The notes beneath the pieces are model-generated. The model saw nothing but the letters and a program-made list of their open reading frames with translations. It did not search any database and was not told the origin of the DNA. From the NCBI RefSeq assembly GCF_014692675.1, contig NZ_JABFCZ010000031.1, positions 1-64,000 of the forward strand: a DNA stretch of 64,000 bases, given 5' to 3'. The DNA is from Roseibium aggregatum. GTDB lineage: Bacteria; Pseudomonadota; Alphaproteobacteria; Rhizobiales; Stappiaceae. Shown here one piece after another: positions 1 through 7,760 of this stretch (position 1 is the stretch's first letter; every line of letters begins with the position of its first letter). Position numbers and translations under genes: made by a program.

Positions 1-52
1 GGGCGACGAAGCGAAGACGTTCCTCCATAACGGACACCTCTTTCCACGGCAT
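1..52 (-). CDS. IS481-family transposase, N-terminal fragment (cut by window edge)
   Basis: Reading leftward from an ATG at 52-50, the peptide is MPWKEVSVMEERLRFVA. This matches the N-terminus typical of IS481-family transposases in Alphaproteobacteria, where it leads into the helix-turn-helix. A second in-frame ATG lies at 28-26. Only about 17 codons are visible, so whether the transposase is intact cannot be judged. Recognition rests on the characteristic EERLRFVA start and on the IS-end-like sequence immediately upstream. Confidence 0.65.
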   Translation of the reverse strand, partial: MPWKEVSVMEERLRFVA

Positions 53-125
53 CGACACCTCCCGCAAAAACGAAAAGTGTTACCTATGTGTCCGGAACGT
101 TTTGTCACCTATCTCTCAGGTCGGG
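1..125 (-). mobile_element. end of an IS481-type insertion sequence (partial)
   Basis: The window starts inside an insertion sequence whose transposase reads leftward out of the window. Just upstream of the transposase start are two similar short motifs, TGTTACCTATGTGTC (about 78-92) and TGTCACCTATCTCTC (about 103-117), which look like the subterminal repeats at the transposase-proximal end of IS481-type elements. The exact outer boundary cannot be fixed because the other end is outside the window; position 125 is an estimate. It lies about 110 bases downstream of the lysR stop codon. Confidence 0.6.
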
Positions 126-234
126 CACGCGCTATCGGCCTTTAGCCTGCTTGAGCGCGTCCACTGCTGACCAAACTATGGCTCGATCCCAACGAACTGC
201 CGCGGATGTGCATCTGAAGCGATTCGAGCGGACT

Positions 235-1167
235 TCAGGATTCGATAAGCCGTGCGCCGTCCCAGAGGTTTTCGCGAACAGCTTCGCGCACCAGATCGAC
301 GACGAGCGAGGTAATCCTCTCGCGAAGGAAAGTCGGCTTTGCATCCAGTGCCGTAACGAGATAGAGCGTGCGGAGAAGCCTCGGGTCGGTCACTTCACGA
401 GCGACGAGCTTACCGCTTTTCAGGTCGTCGCTGACCAGCACCTTGGGGGCCAGCGTACACGCCAGTCCTTCCTTCAGTGCACTTAGCGTACCCGCGATCG
501 AGGCCAGTTGAATGCGGGCCTGAGAGTCCAGCTTCACCAGTTCCGCCGGACGGTCGACCAGAGCACGTGACAGAGACCCGCTTTGCAGGAGCGCAACGGG
601 AAGTTCAGCCATATCTTCAAGCCTGATCGGATCGTTGGAGCTCCCGACAATATCCTTGTGACCGATGCAGAAGAGTTCTTCTTCGAGCAGCGGGGTTCTC
701 AACGTCTGTGAATCCGGCGGAGGATTGAAGATCAGGGCGGCCTCGACTTCCCCGGTCAGAAGCGAGTTGTAGGTCACCGCCGACAACCCCTCCCTGATCA
801 GCAACCTGACGCGCGGAAGATCCTCGATGACCTTCCGCATAAGCACTCCCCCGATGACATTGATCACCGAGAACGGCATGCCGATGGAGATGTTACCGGA
901 GACTTCGGCCAGGCCATGCTTGATGTCCGATGCGGCCGTCTCGAAGGCCGAGAGTATGAATTGCGCGTGCGCAAGCAGTTTCAAGCCGGCAGCTGTGGGT
1001 TCCATTCCCCTGGGTTTGCGCGTGAACAGTTTTGTTTCGAGTTCGGCTTCCAGGCTCGCTATGTGATGGCTAAGCGCCGATGCTGCCGTGTTGCAGTGAT
1101 CGGCGGCATGCGAAAGGTTCCGAAATTCGCAGACGGCCACGAAATATCTGAGTTGTCTGGTGTCCAT
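235..1167 (-). CDS. LysR-family transcriptional regulator
   Basis: A 310-residue protein with a LysR-type winged helix-turn-helix at residues about 2-60 (MDTRQLRYFVAVCEFRNLS, then A-ASALSHHIASLE as the recognition helix) and a periplasmic-binding-like effector domain from about residue 90. Length is normal for the family. It is transcribed divergently from the CoA-transferase/lyase/TRAP operon, with 102 bases between the start codons and a perfect palindrome in that gap. It is therefore very likely the operon's own regulator, with a pathway acid or CoA ester as possible co-inducer. An IS481-type element follows its 3-prime end. Confidence 0.9.
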   Translation of the reverse strand: MDTRQLRYFVAVCEFRNLSHAADHCNTAASALSHHIASLEAELETKLFTRKPRGMEPTAAGLKLLAHAQFILSAFETAASDIKHGLAEVSGNISIGMPFSVINVIGGVLMRKVIEDLPRVRLLIREGLSAVTYNSLLTGEVEAALIFNPPPDSQTLRTPLLEEELFCIGHKDIVGSSNDPIRLEDMAELPVALLQSGSLSRALVDRPAELVKLDSQARIQLASIAGTLSALKEGLACTLAPKVLVSDDLKSGKLVAREVTDPRLLRTLYLVTALDAKPTFLRERITSLVVDLVREAVRENLWDGARLIES

Positions 1168-1191
1168 GCCATCATTCTATATTCGAGAACG

Positions 1192-1208
1192 TATCCTTCT
1201 AAAGGATA
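1192..1208. promoter_or_regulatory. candidate LysR operator in the divergent promoter
   Basis: A perfect inverted repeat, TATCCTT-CTA-AAGGATA (7-3-7), lies between the lysR start (1167) and the CoA-transferase start (1270). It contains the T-N11-A core (T1194, A1206) expected of LysR-type recognition sites. The surrounding gap is AT-rich compared with the genes. Binding by the adjacent regulator is inferred from position and symmetry. Confidence 0.6.
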
Positions 1209-1269
1209 TTATTTTCCGACCGCTTCCTTTTCTTCATATTCCGTCGTCAAGAAATCTGAGGAGGAAGCG

Positions 1270-2418
1270 ATGACATCCGGACGTCCCCTGGAAGGCCTTC
1301 GCGTGGTCGAAATGAGCCATATGGTCATGGGGCCGTCGACAGGCATGTTCCTCGCGTTTCTCGGCGCCGAAGTGATCAAGATCGAACCGCCGGAGGGCGA
1401 CAAGACCAGAAACTTGACCGGCATGGGGGCCGGGTTCTTTCCGACCTTCAACCGCGGAAAGAAATCCGTCACCCTGAACATCAAGGACGAGAACGACCTC
1501 GCCAAGCTGCACACCCTGCTGAAGACCGCCGACGTTTTCGTCGAGAATTTCCGCGATGAAACGTTGGCGAAGATGGGGCTGGCGCCCGAACAGTTACGCG
1601 AGAAGAACCCCAGGCTCATCGTTGCGTCCTGCAAAGGCTTCCTCAAGGGCCCCTATGAGCATCGCGCCGCGATGGACGAGGTGGTGCAGATGATGACCGG
1701 CATGGCCTATATGACCGGACCTCTCGGCCGGCCGCTTCGCATTGGCTCCTCGGCGAATGACATCATGGGGGGGCTCTTTGCCGCCTTCGGTGTTCTGGCG
1801 GCCTTGATCGCCAGGGACAAAACGGGCGAAGGCGCATCGATCCGCTCCGGCCTTTTCGAAAACTGCCTGCTGCTCGTCGCCCAGCACATGGTTCAGTACG
1901 ACATCGAGGGGACGGAATCGCCGCCGATGCCGGAACGCGTGTTTTCCTGGCCTGTTTACGACCTTTTCCCGACGCGTGACGGCCGGCAGATATTTGTCGG
2001 CGCCGCGACGGACGGCCAGTGGGAGAAGCTCTGCAAGGGACTTGGACTTGAACATCTGCTCGACGATCCGCGCCTGCAATCGCGGCCAGACCAGATCGCG
2101 GCTCGCGACTGGACACTGCCCCAGATCGCAGAGAAGGTCGCCGCCCATCCGTTCGCCGAGATGGTGCGGATCATGGAAGAGAACGACCTCCTCTTTGCGC
2201 CCGTCGCCCGCCCCGCCGAAATGTATGACGACCCGCACGTCAATCGTCCAGGCGGTCTGTTCACCTCGCATTACGCCGATAAGAAGGACTTCCGCGCGCC
2301 CGCTCTGCCCGTTGAAATGAACGGCCGCCCGATCGTGTCGGAGAGCGTGGATATTCCGTCGATTGGCGAGAACAACGCCGAGATCCTCGGTGCTCTCAAG
2401 GTGGAGGCGGCGGAATAA
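1270..2418 (+). CDS. CaiB/BaiF family (type III) CoA-transferase
   Basis: A 382-residue family III CoA-transferase, which moves CoA from a donor such as succinyl-CoA to a carboxylic acid. The N-terminus (PLEGLRVVEMSHMVMGPSTG, then LGAEVIKIEPP) and Asp136 in the context HRAAMDEVVQ, where the family carries its catalytic aspartate, are all present. The ATG at 1270 is chosen because GAGGAGGAA precedes it at good spacing; the frame is open further upstream but that part overlaps the promoter and lysR. The stop is two bases before the lyase start, implying co-translation. Relatives include the human succinate-hydroxymethylglutarate CoA-transferase; the actual acid acceptor here is not shown by the sequence. 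Confidence 0.9.
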   Translation: MTSGRPLEGLRVVEMSHMVMGPSTGMFLAFLGAEVIKIEPPEGDKTRNLTGMGAGFFPTFNRGKKSVTLNIKDENDLAKLHTLLKTADVFVENFRDETLAKMGLAPEQLREKNPRLIVASCKGFLKGPYEHRAAMDEVVQMMTGMAYMTGPLGRPLRIGSSANDIMGGLFAAFGVLAALIARDKTGEGASIRSGLFENCLLLVAQHMVQYDIEGTESPPMPERVFSWPVYDLFPTRDGRQIFVGAATDGQWEKLCKGLGLEHLLDDPRLQSRPDQIAARDWTLPQIAEKVAAHPFAEMVRIMEENDLLFAPVARPAEMYDDPHVNRPGGLFTSHYADKKDFRAPALPVEMNGRPIVSESVDIPSIGENNAEILGALKVEAAE

Positions 2419-2420
2419 CC

Positions 2421-3374
2421 ATGCCCGATGTTTTCCAAGCTTACCCAAGAAACCGCATTGCGATACGGGAAGTCGGATTGCGTGACGGTCTGCAACTCAC
2501 AAAGAACTGGCCGACGACGGCCCAGAAAATTGATTGGATCGACCAGGAGTATGCGGCCGGTATGCGTTACTTCGAAGTCGGATCGTTCCTGCCGGTCGAC
2601 AAGGTGCCACGCTTTGCCGATGTCCGGGACGTCATTGCCGCCGTCGATAAACATGGCGATGCGCATGGCGTTGCTCTGGCCCTTAACCAGCGCGGCGCCA
2701 CCGACGCACTGGCAACGCCGGTCGGAGAAATCACCGTTGTGGTGTCCGCAAGCCAGGCCCACAACGAGGCCAACGTACGCCGGACCCAGGAGCAGAGCCT
2801 GGCGGAAATCGCCAACGTTGTGAAACTCCGCGACGCATCGGGCAAGGACACGATCATCAACGCTGGCATCGCCATGGCGTTCGGCTGCTCCCTGTCCGGC
2901 GCTGTCCCCGAGGACAATGTCATGCGGATGGTCGACCGCTGCTTCGAAGCCGGTGCCGACATGGTCGGTCTTGCCGATACGGTCGGCTTCGCCGGTCCGC
3001 GGCAGGTCGCTTCATTATGCCGACGTATGGAGCAACGGATCGGCGATCTGCCTTACGTCATGCACTTTCACGATACGCGCGGTATGGGCATTGCGAATGC
3101 GGCGGCTGCGATCGATGCCGGTTGCCGGGTGTTCGATGCGTCTCTTGCGGGTCTCGGCGGCTGCCCTTTCGCTCCGGGCGCGACCGGAAACGTGGTGATG
3201 GAGGACCTGATCTATCTGGCTGAAACCATGGGCTTCGACACAGGTATCGATCTGGAAAAAATCATCGAAACGCGCGCAATTCCGGCGAAGGCTATGCCGG
3301 AGGAAACGCTCTATGGCGCGCTTGCGAAAGCAAGACCGCCGAAATCGTTGGACTGGCGTGCAAGCGCTGCCTGA
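2421..3374 (+). CDS. HMG-CoA lyase-family enzyme (divergent paralogue)
   Basis: A 317-residue TIM-barrel lyase of the HMGL-like family. Catalytic features are kept: R21-D22 in IREVGLRDGLQ, E52 in FEVGSF, the metal-binding HFH at 215-217 with D218, Cys248 in GLGGCPFAPGATGN, and N257. HMG-CoA lyase cleaves 3-hydroxy-3-methylglutaryl-CoA to acetyl-CoA and acetoacetate. The region around residues 108-121 (VSASQAHNEANVRR) differs from the SASE-FSKKNIN stretch of the liu-cluster lyase at 13259-14119, so the substrate may differ. It sits directly after the CoA-transferase and before the TRAP genes, suggesting it cleaves the CoA ester of the imported acid. Confidence 0.85.
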   Translation: MPDVFQAYPRNRIAIREVGLRDGLQLTKNWPTTAQKIDWIDQEYAAGMRYFEVGSFLPVDKVPRFADVRDVIAAVDKHGDAHGVALALNQRGATDALATPVGEITVVVSASQAHNEANVRRTQEQSLAEIANVVKLRDASGKDTIINAGIAMAFGCSLSGAVPEDNVMRMVDRCFEAGADMVGLADTVGFAGPRQVASLCRRMEQRIGDLPYVMHFHDTRGMGIANAAAAIDAGCRVFDASLAGLGGCPFAPGATGNVVMEDLIYLAETMGFDTGIDLEKIIETRAIPAKAMPEETLYGALAKARPPKSLDWRASAA

Positions 3375-3455
3375 CAGCTCGTGGCTGCGAGGAGGCAGCC
3401 GACCGGTGGCCTGAGCCACTCAATCAAATCAGACCTGATAGGGAGGACCCCAAAA

Positions 3456-4457
3456 ATGAAATCCTTGCTCGTATCGACTGCCCTTGCGGCGGTCATGGCT
3501 ATTGGCGGAACGGCTGCCGCATCGGCTGAAACCGTGATGCGTTGCAGCCACCAGCTGCCGCCGGCCCACACCGTGGCAAAGGTGATCGACCGCTGGGCGG
3601 CAGAAGTCGAAAAGCTGTCGAACGGAGAAATCGATGTCCAGATCTTCGGCGCCGACAGCCTTGTCGGTGCGAAGGAAAACATCGTCGCCACGGCGAAAGG
3701 CAGCATCGAATGCGCTTTCTCCGTCCAGTTCCAGTGGGGCAAGACCCTGCCGATCATGACGGTGACCACGGCGCCATATGCCTTCTCGGATCTGAAGATC
3801 TGGAAGAACTGGGACGGTTCGGAAGCGGCAAATTTCCTGGAAGAAAAGCTGCGCTCGAAAGGGGTGGAGAATGTCGTCTGGCTGTTCCAGACAAACAGCT
3901 CGGTCTTTACCTCGAAAGGAAAATTCCTGTCGAAGCCGTCTGATTTCGAGGGTATGAAAATTCGCGGCCTGACGCCGGCCTTCGATGCGGGCCTGGCGGC
4001 TCTCGGCGCTTCGCCGACAGCACTGCCCGGATCAGAGGTCTACCAGGCCTTGGCGACCGGTATCCTCGATGGCGCCATGACCGGCACCGACGCCGCCGTT
4101 TCGCGAAAGTACTATGAGGTCCAGGATCATTTCGTTGTCTCCCCGGTCATCTCCGTATTCCTCCACGGATATGTGAACCCGCAATTTTATGCAGGCCTGT
4201 CCGATACGGCCAAGAAGGCTCTGGACGAAGCGGGACACGAGGCAGCAGGCTGGGCTGTCGAGGCGGCCGAAAGCGCGCTTGCTGCGGCACCTGGCGAACT
4301 GGAGGCCAAGGGCGCCAGCGTTCATATTGCGTCCGATGAAGAAAACGCGGCCATGGAAGCCGTCATGCGCCCTGCCTTCGACGCGGCCTTCAAGGCAGAT
4401 GACCCGGACAGCCAGAAGCTGCTTGAGTTGATCGACAAACTGCGTTCAGGCTCGTGA
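3456..4457 (+). CDS. dctP: TRAP transporter solute-binding protein (DctP family)
   Basis: A 333-residue periplasmic binding protein. The start at 3456 follows GGGAGGACC and gives a classic signal peptide (MKSLLVSTALAAVMAIGG...AASA, cleavage after about residue 24). The mature part has the DctP fold signature, including KIRGLTPAFDAGLAALGASP, whose Arg normally pairs with the ligand carboxylate, and GSEVYQALATGILDGAMTG. It delivers an organic acid to the DctQM permease encoded next. The preceding 81-base gap may hold an extra processing site, since binding proteins are needed in excess. The ligand is presumably the substrate of the upstream CoA-transferase and lyase. Confidence 0.92.
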   Translation: MKSLLVSTALAAVMAIGGTAAASAETVMRCSHQLPPAHTVAKVIDRWAAEVEKLSNGEIDVQIFGADSLVGAKENIVATAKGSIECAFSVQFQWGKTLPIMTVTTAPYAFSDLKIWKNWDGSEAANFLEEKLRSKGVENVVWLFQTNSSVFTSKGKFLSKPSDFEGMKIRGLTPAFDAGLAALGASPTALPGSEVYQALATGILDGAMTGTDAAVSRKYYEVQDHFVVSPVISVFLHGYVNPQFYAGLSDTAKKALDEAGHEAAGWAVEAAESALAAAPGELEAKGASVHIASDEENAAMEAVMRPAFDAAFKADDPDSQKLLELIDKLRSGS

Positions 4458-4461
4458 GGCC

Positions 4462-4992
4462 ATGTCACCGGGAACAAATGCACACGGGGCGGCAAAGGCC
4501 GCCCCGATTCCGGAACGGATAGCCACACCGATCGTCTGGCTCGGTGGCGCCATCAGCGCGTTGCTCATCCTCGCGGTTCTGTGCCTGACGACCTATTCCG
4601 TCTTCATGCGATATGTCCTGGACCGGCCGCCGGTCTGGATCGACGACCTGATAGGTTATGTCCTCGTCGCGCTCGTCATGCTCGGCGTGACGGAAGCCTA
4701 CAGAGGCGGAAACCACATTTCGATCGATCTTCTGACCGGGCGGTTGTCGCGACCCATGCGAAAGGTGCAGGCAGTCTGGAGCGACCTCTGCGTGATCGCG
4801 TTCTCCGCCGCCCTCATTGTCAGCACCTGGGACGCAATCGATTTCGCGATCAGCTTCGATTCCTACACCTCCGGGTCTATCGAGATCGCGTCCTGGATCC
4901 CGCAGGTCCCCTTGCTCATCGGAGGGATTCTTCTGGCGCTGTTCGCTGTCGCGCGGCTCCTGGGGCGCATGTTTCGGGGAACGCGGAAATGA
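4462..4992 (+). CDS. dctQ: TRAP transporter small permease (DctQ)
   Basis: A 176-residue inner-membrane protein with four predicted transmembrane segments (the first around residues 28-50, LGGAISALLILAVLCLTTYSVFMRYVL) and the DctQ-type pattern FMRYV...PPVWIDDLIGYVLVALVMLG. It starts five bases after the dctP stop and ends in an ATGA overlap (4989-4992) with dctM. DctQ pairs with the large DctM subunit to form the sodium-dependent secondary transporter. Confidence 0.9.
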   Translation: MSPGTNAHGAAKAAPIPERIATPIVWLGGAISALLILAVLCLTTYSVFMRYVLDRPPVWIDDLIGYVLVALVMLGVTEAYRGGNHISIDLLTGRLSRPMRKVQAVWSDLCVIAFSAALIVSTWDAIDFAISFDSYTSGSIEIASWIPQVPLLIGGILLALFAVARLLGRMFRGTRK

Positions 4993-6272
4993 CGGCCTTG
5001 CTGATCTTCGCAGGCCTGATCCTGCTTCTGCTGACGGGCATTCCGATCTTTGCGGCCCTCGGTCTGACGGCAACGGCGATCCTTCTGATATTCGAAGGCA
5101 ACATCGGTTCGGTCGCGGACACGGTTTACGCGCATCTGGACAAACCGATCCTGACGACCATTCCGCTGTTCGTCTTCATGGCGAACGTGATGATACGCGC
5201 CAAGGTGATCGACGATCTCTATGACATGGCCCACACCCTGATCGGGCACGTGCGCGGAGGTCTCGGCGTTGCGACCGTCATGGCATGTACGATTTTCGCC
5301 GCCATTTCCGGTTCTTCCGTCGCAACGGCGCTTTCGGTCGGATCGAGCGCAATCCCGCAGATGCAGCGCTTCGGATATCCGAAACGGGAAGCGCTGGGCG
5401 TGGTCGCGGCCGGCGGCACCCTGGGCATTCTGATCCCGCCGTCAGGCCCGATGATCCTCTATGCCATCGTGTCGGAGGCCTCTATCGGGGCGCTGTTCCT
5501 GGCCGGGATCATACCGGGGATTCTCCTGGCGCTCATCTTCGCGGCCTACTCGGTCATCAGCGCGACCCGGCGCGGCGGCGAGCGGCCTCCGTTCGCCGGG
5601 CGCGACAAAATACTTGCGGCCATCCGGAAGTCGATCTGGGCCGTTCTGGCGCCACCGGTGGTCATGGGCGGCATCTATATCGGTATCTTCACCGCCGCCG
5701 AGGCCGCTGCGGCCGGTTCGGTCTACGCGCTGCTCGTCGCCGTGCTCGTCTGCCGGAATTTCGGCTTCCGCGATCTCTGGCATTGCGCCTATGAATCCAT
5801 GAAGACCTCGATGATGGTGTTCATGATCATCGCAGGCGCCGCGATGTTCGGACATGCCATCACGATCATCCGGCTTCCGGTCGGCGTGACCGAGATGGTC
5901 TCCCATATGGGTCTCGGACCCTTCGGCTTTATGCTGGCAGTCATGGCCATGATCTTCATCATGGGCATGTTCTTCGAATCCATCGCGATCATCCTGATCA
6001 CGACGCCAATTCTGCTGCCGACAATGCACGCGCTGAATATCGACCTCGTCTGGTATGGCGTCCTGTTGATGATCAATCTGGAACTGGCAATGATCACCCC
6101 GCCGGTCGGAATTAACCTGTTCGTCATCAAGGGCATCACCAATGCGCCCTTGAGCGATGTGGTTCGTGGCGCGTTTCCCTACGTCCTGCTGATGATCCTC
6201 GGGCTGCTCATTCTGGTCCTCTTCCCGCAGCTCGCAACCTGGCTTCCCTACTCGGCGGGCTTCGGTCGCTGA
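4989..6272 (+). CDS. dctM: TRAP transporter large permease (DctM)
   Basis: A 427-residue polytopic membrane protein, the usual DctM length, with about a dozen hydrophobic segments. Typical motifs include GITGSS-type ISGSSVATALSVGSSAIPQM, GTLGILIPPSGPMILYAI, and ITPPVGINLFVIKG near the C-terminus. The ATG at 4989 overlaps the dctQ stop (ATGA) and gives the canonical start MTALLIFAGLILLLLTGIPIFAAL; longer readings of the frame run through dctQ. It is the last recognisable gene of the LysR-linked operon. No terminator hairpin is obvious right after the stop. Confidence 0.93.
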   Translation: MTALLIFAGLILLLLTGIPIFAALGLTATAILLIFEGNIGSVADTVYAHLDKPILTTIPLFVFMANVMIRAKVIDDLYDMAHTLIGHVRGGLGVATVMACTIFAAISGSSVATALSVGSSAIPQMQRFGYPKREALGVVAAGGTLGILIPPSGPMILYAIVSEASIGALFLAGIIPGILLALIFAAYSVISATRRGGERPPFAGRDKILAAIRKSIWAVLAPPVVMGGIYIGIFTAAEAAAAGSVYALLVAVLVCRNFGFRDLWHCAYESMKTSMMVFMIIAGAAMFGHAITIIRLPVGVTEMVSHMGLGPFGFMLAVMAMIFIMGMFFESIAIILITTPILLPTMHALNIDLVWYGVLLMINLELAMITPPVGINLFVIKGITNAPLSDVVRGAFPYVLLMILGLLILVLFPQLATWLPYSAGFGR

Positions 6273-6940
6273 ATCGAGGGCCCTGGGCACAAGATCGTTC
6301 AGGGCTTCGAGCGTTGTTTTCCAGGCGGCTTCCGTCATCCAGACGGGCTGGAGACGATCCAACCCGACAGTTCGAACCGGAGCCATGCGCTACACCCTCA
6401 CGCCGCACGATTGTCGATTGTCTGCCCGGTTTTCCAATTCAGGTCGACATATCCCGGGCCATGACCTGGGAAGTCGGTCAGCCGAATTTTCTCATCTGGA
6501 TTTGGCAATTTCGCTCCGGTCCGGCTCTCCTCCTTGAAGGTGACCCATTTCGGTAAACGGGTAACGAATCCGGCATCTCCACAACTGGTTCTCTTCAATT
6601 TTCCGGTTCCGGTTTACCAATTGAAAGGCAAGAAAACGGATTGGGGTTGTCGCAGTGCACCACAACCTTTAGATGTCTCCCTGCTCGGAAATTTTTACGA
6701 GTGCATGCAGATAAAGTTACTGAAACGTAAAGCTTGTTGATCGCGTGAAATTCACGCGGATCAATCACATCCTGCAATTGGGCTTTTGATCCAAGCCGGC
6801 TGGAACAAGTGTTTTTCGCTTGAACCGCCTGACGAAATCGCCCTCAGGACGACAGGCCGGTAAAGATTTCTTTCCATTTATGTGAGTATAGTGGAGAGAA
6901 ATTCCGGGGTGCAATGAAATCTAGATTAGCATGGTGTTAA
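6273..6940. other. gene-poor 668-base gap with possible decayed coding remnants
   Basis: No intact gene is supported here, and base composition falls to AT-rich towards 6700-6940. On the minus strand two short open stretches read like protein: about 6386-6270 (contains LDRLQPVWMTEAAWKTTLEA) and about 6598-6398 (contains LPKWVTFKEESRTGAKLP). They are in different frames, have no good ribosome site, and the first runs into dctM antisense. They may be remnants of one or two genes lost next to this operon. I do not recognise the family. Confidence 0.4.
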
Positions 6941-7195
6941 ATGGATTATTCTCCCGAAAATAAATATGAGCAGGCAGAAAGCAACGTTGACGAAGCATTC
7001 GCTTGTTTCGTGCGCGAGGTGGATAGTCTCGGTATCTTCTATTCTGTGCTGTCGCATGTCGTAAACATCACAGGATTGCCGAGCTTGGATAACCTGACAC
7101 GAGACGATAAGATGATGATCTTGTCCGAGTGTCGGAAAGACCTGATGCTCGCGCGTAGCCAGTTGAACTCCACGGATGACACAGAGATTCATTGA
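6941..7195 (+). CDS. small hypothetical protein
   Basis: An 84-residue acidic, soluble protein (MDYSPENKYEQAESNVDEAF...). I recognise no domain. The composition is plausible for a folded alpha-helical protein, but the ribosome site is weak and codon use is more AT-rich than in neighbouring core genes, which suggests recent acquisition. Its last 20 bases overlap the start of the next gene (7176), so the two are probably translationally coupled and functionally linked. Confidence 0.5.
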   Translation: MDYSPENKYEQAESNVDEAFACFVREVDSLGIFYSVLSHVVNITGLPSLDNLTRDDKMMILSECRKDLMLARSQLNSTDDTEIH

Positions 7196-7760
7196 GTTCC
7201 TGAACCCCAGCTACATCCCCCACGGCGCAGGTGGAGAACGGGCACGGGATCTATTCAGGCACTGGTCCAGAACCAAAGGCACTCCCGACGCGGAACTGAT
7301 CAAGTTCGCGAGGGATGTCGTCTGGTTTGACGGTGCCGATCACGGCACCATCACGCCGCCCATCCTGAGCTGTGGCGTCAATACGCTCACCGCCCTGGTC
7401 ACGGGCAAGGATGCCGAGGACCTCGTGGCGATCGACGAGTGTATCGGCGAAGACTACCGGCGTTTTGCCCATCTGGCCTATCGCGATGCCGCGGTGAACC
7501 GGCTGCCGAATTATTCCATTGTCGCGTCGAATTATACGAACGAGCAAGGCGATACCTTCGACCTGCTCTACGAGCGGCTGATCCTGCCCTACCGCAATCC
7601 CAAGGGCGTGCGCCACCTGTTGCTGACTACCAACCTCGTTGAATCTCGTCTGACAGGTCGTAAACAAGATCGGAAAGCGCCGCGGCAGAATTTCCTGCCA
7701 GCCACAGTTCACTCACGGAAATATTTTTATCCCGTGCCGCAGGCGGCCTGGACCATTTGA
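7176..7760 (+). CDS. hypothetical protein, possibly PAS-like, with run-on C-terminus
   Basis: A 194-residue protein. The stretch around residues 89-155 (CIGEDYRRFAHLAYRDA, then a YSIVASNY...DTFDLLYERLILPY block and LLLTTNLVESRL) resembles small alphaproteobacterial PAS-like sensor proteins, but I hold this only tentatively. The expected domain ends near 7650. The last 30 or so residues are antisense to the C-terminus of the GNAT gene and look like read-on after loss of the original stop. The gene overlaps the convergent GNAT gene by 134 bases. Confidence 0.5.
   Translation: MTQRFIEFLNPSYIPHGAGGERARDLFRHWSRTKGTPDAELIKFARDVVWFDGADHGTITPPILSCGVNTLTALVTGKDAEDLVAIDECIGEDYRRFAHLAYRDAAVNRLPNYSIVASNYTNEQGDTFDLLYERLILPYRNPKGVRHLLLTTNLVESRLTGRKQDRKAPRQNFLPATVHSRKYFYPVPQAAWTI

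Noticed and set aside
88-486. Plus-strand 132-codon open frame near the IS end
   Set aside because: It crosses the IS end and the lysR 3-prime end antisense, without a recognisable domain or ribosome site.
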